Below are positions 12,668-12,774 of a stretch of DNA of 12,774 nucleotides, piece after piece. The translations under genes were made by a program, and so were the position numbers. Below the pieces are notes generated by a model. That model saw only the letters and a program-made list of their open reading frames with translations. It had not been told where the DNA came from and made no database searches. Position 1 is the stretch's first letter; every line of letters begins with the position of its first letter. Source of the stretch: CAYLQA01 sp964385695 (lineage in GTDB: Bacteria > Desulfobacterota > Desulfobulbia > Desulfobulbales > Desulfurivibrionaceae); assembly GCA_964385695.1 (NCBI GenBank), contig CAYLQA010000067.1, forward strand, positions 1-12,774. Direction: 5' to 3'.

Positions 12668-12774
12668 ATGGACTGGTCAACCGTGACAATCAATTTCGCA
12701 GGCCTGGGCGTTATCATTACGTCTTTGCTTGTGGTTCTTGGAGTTCAATGGACGGTGCGTAAATGCATCAAATT
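12668..12774 (+). CDS. Coat-like single-span membrane protein, 3' end beyond window
   Basis: At least 35 residues; the frame is open at the window edge. MDWSTVTINFAG is followed by a hydrophobic helix of about 16 residues (LGVIITSLLVVLGVQW) and a basic end, TVRKCIK. There is no leader peptide. The layout and the VVLGxxW-then-basic ending are reminiscent of the 44-residue major coat protein of phage Pf3, which also lacks a signal sequence (from memory, not computed). It lies 11 bp after the 31-codon gene, in the gene VIII slot. No clear Shine-Dalgarno is seen apart from GAGCGG at 12659-12664. An overlapping ATG-initiated four-codon frame at 12655 is not considered coding. Confidence 0.6.
   Translation, partial: MDWSTVTINFAGLGVIITSLLVVLGVQWTVRKCIK

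Larger units (their letters stand above)
7647..12774. mobile_element. Integrated element in tRNA-Glu, probably an inovirus-type prophage (right end outside window)
   Basis: The left boundary is the truncated tRNA-Glu. Contents: HigBA toxin-antitoxin, NACHT NTPase, retropepsin-like protease, CI-type repressor, and then a rightward run of tiny genes whose order and sizes resemble filamentous-phage genes V, VII, IX and VIII. The middle (8100-11500) is visibly more AT-rich than the chromosome to the left. No integrase, replication initiator or Zot-like ATPase lies in the window. They are expected to the right, together with the restored tRNA-Glu on the minus strand. Being a tRNA-integrated element is well supported; being an inovirus is an inference from the small genes. 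Confidence 0.75.

Noticed and set aside
1..12774. CRISPR array
   Set aside because: No regularly spaced identical repeats of 20-40 bases were found on reading either strand.

Overview
The window joins two kinds of DNA. Positions 1-7601 look like ordinary bacterial chromosome of moderate GC. Positions 7647-12774 look like an integrated mobile element, more AT-rich in its middle, entered at a tRNA-Glu gene. The host is most likely a Gram-negative of the Desulfobacterota (Desulfobulbales-like). This is inferred from the style of the MglA-type GTPase, cytosolic histidine kinase and response-regulator/PilB-like ATPase operon and from the UmuDC proteins. No rRNA or other taxonomic marker is present, so the placement is tentative.

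Chromosomal part. After a gene-free stretch with three stacked hairpins (112-217) come umuD and umuC (333-2081), the error-prone DNA polymerase V pair of the SOS response. A YkgJ-type cysteine-cluster protein lies on the opposite strand and overlaps the 3' end of umuC tail to tail. A divergent, well-formed promoter (2755-2783) then drives a three-gene operon. It encodes an MglA-family small GTPase, a soluble histidine kinase, and an 818-residue protein combining a receiver domain, a GspE/MshEN N-domain, a type II/IV secretion ATPase and a C-terminal double zinc ribbon. The kinase and the ATPase genes overlap by four bases (ATGA). The set reads as a phosphorelay and GTPase module acting directly on a type IV pilus or secretion motor.

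Junction. Positions 7602-7646 on the minus strand carry exactly the 3' 45 nt of a tRNA-Glu(UUC), from the anticodon loop to the encoded CCA. The 5' half is missing, but a strong terminator follows. This is the signature of the distal attachment site (attR-like) of a tyrosine-integrase element. The restored tRNA and probably the integrase should lie beyond the right edge.

Element. Reading inward from the att site: short repeats that could be integrase arm sites; a HigB/HigA toxin-antitoxin pair with its own promoter and operator; a NACHT-type STAND NTPase, a likely anti-phage defence protein; a secreted or anchored retropepsin-like aspartic protease with a DUF4124 segment; and a CI-type repressor without a peptidase domain. 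Rightward from a three-half-site operator there follows a tight run of tiny genes: an 81-aa ssDNA-binding-like protein and 49-aa, 31-aa and at least 35-aa single-span membrane proteins. This order and these sizes mirror genes V-VII-IX-VIII of filamentous phages, so the element is best read as an inovirus-type prophage. It carries a toxin-antitoxin pair and a NACHT/protease cargo between its repressor and its attachment site. The morphogenesis ATPase (Zot/pI), replication initiator and integrase are not in the window, so this reading remains an inference.
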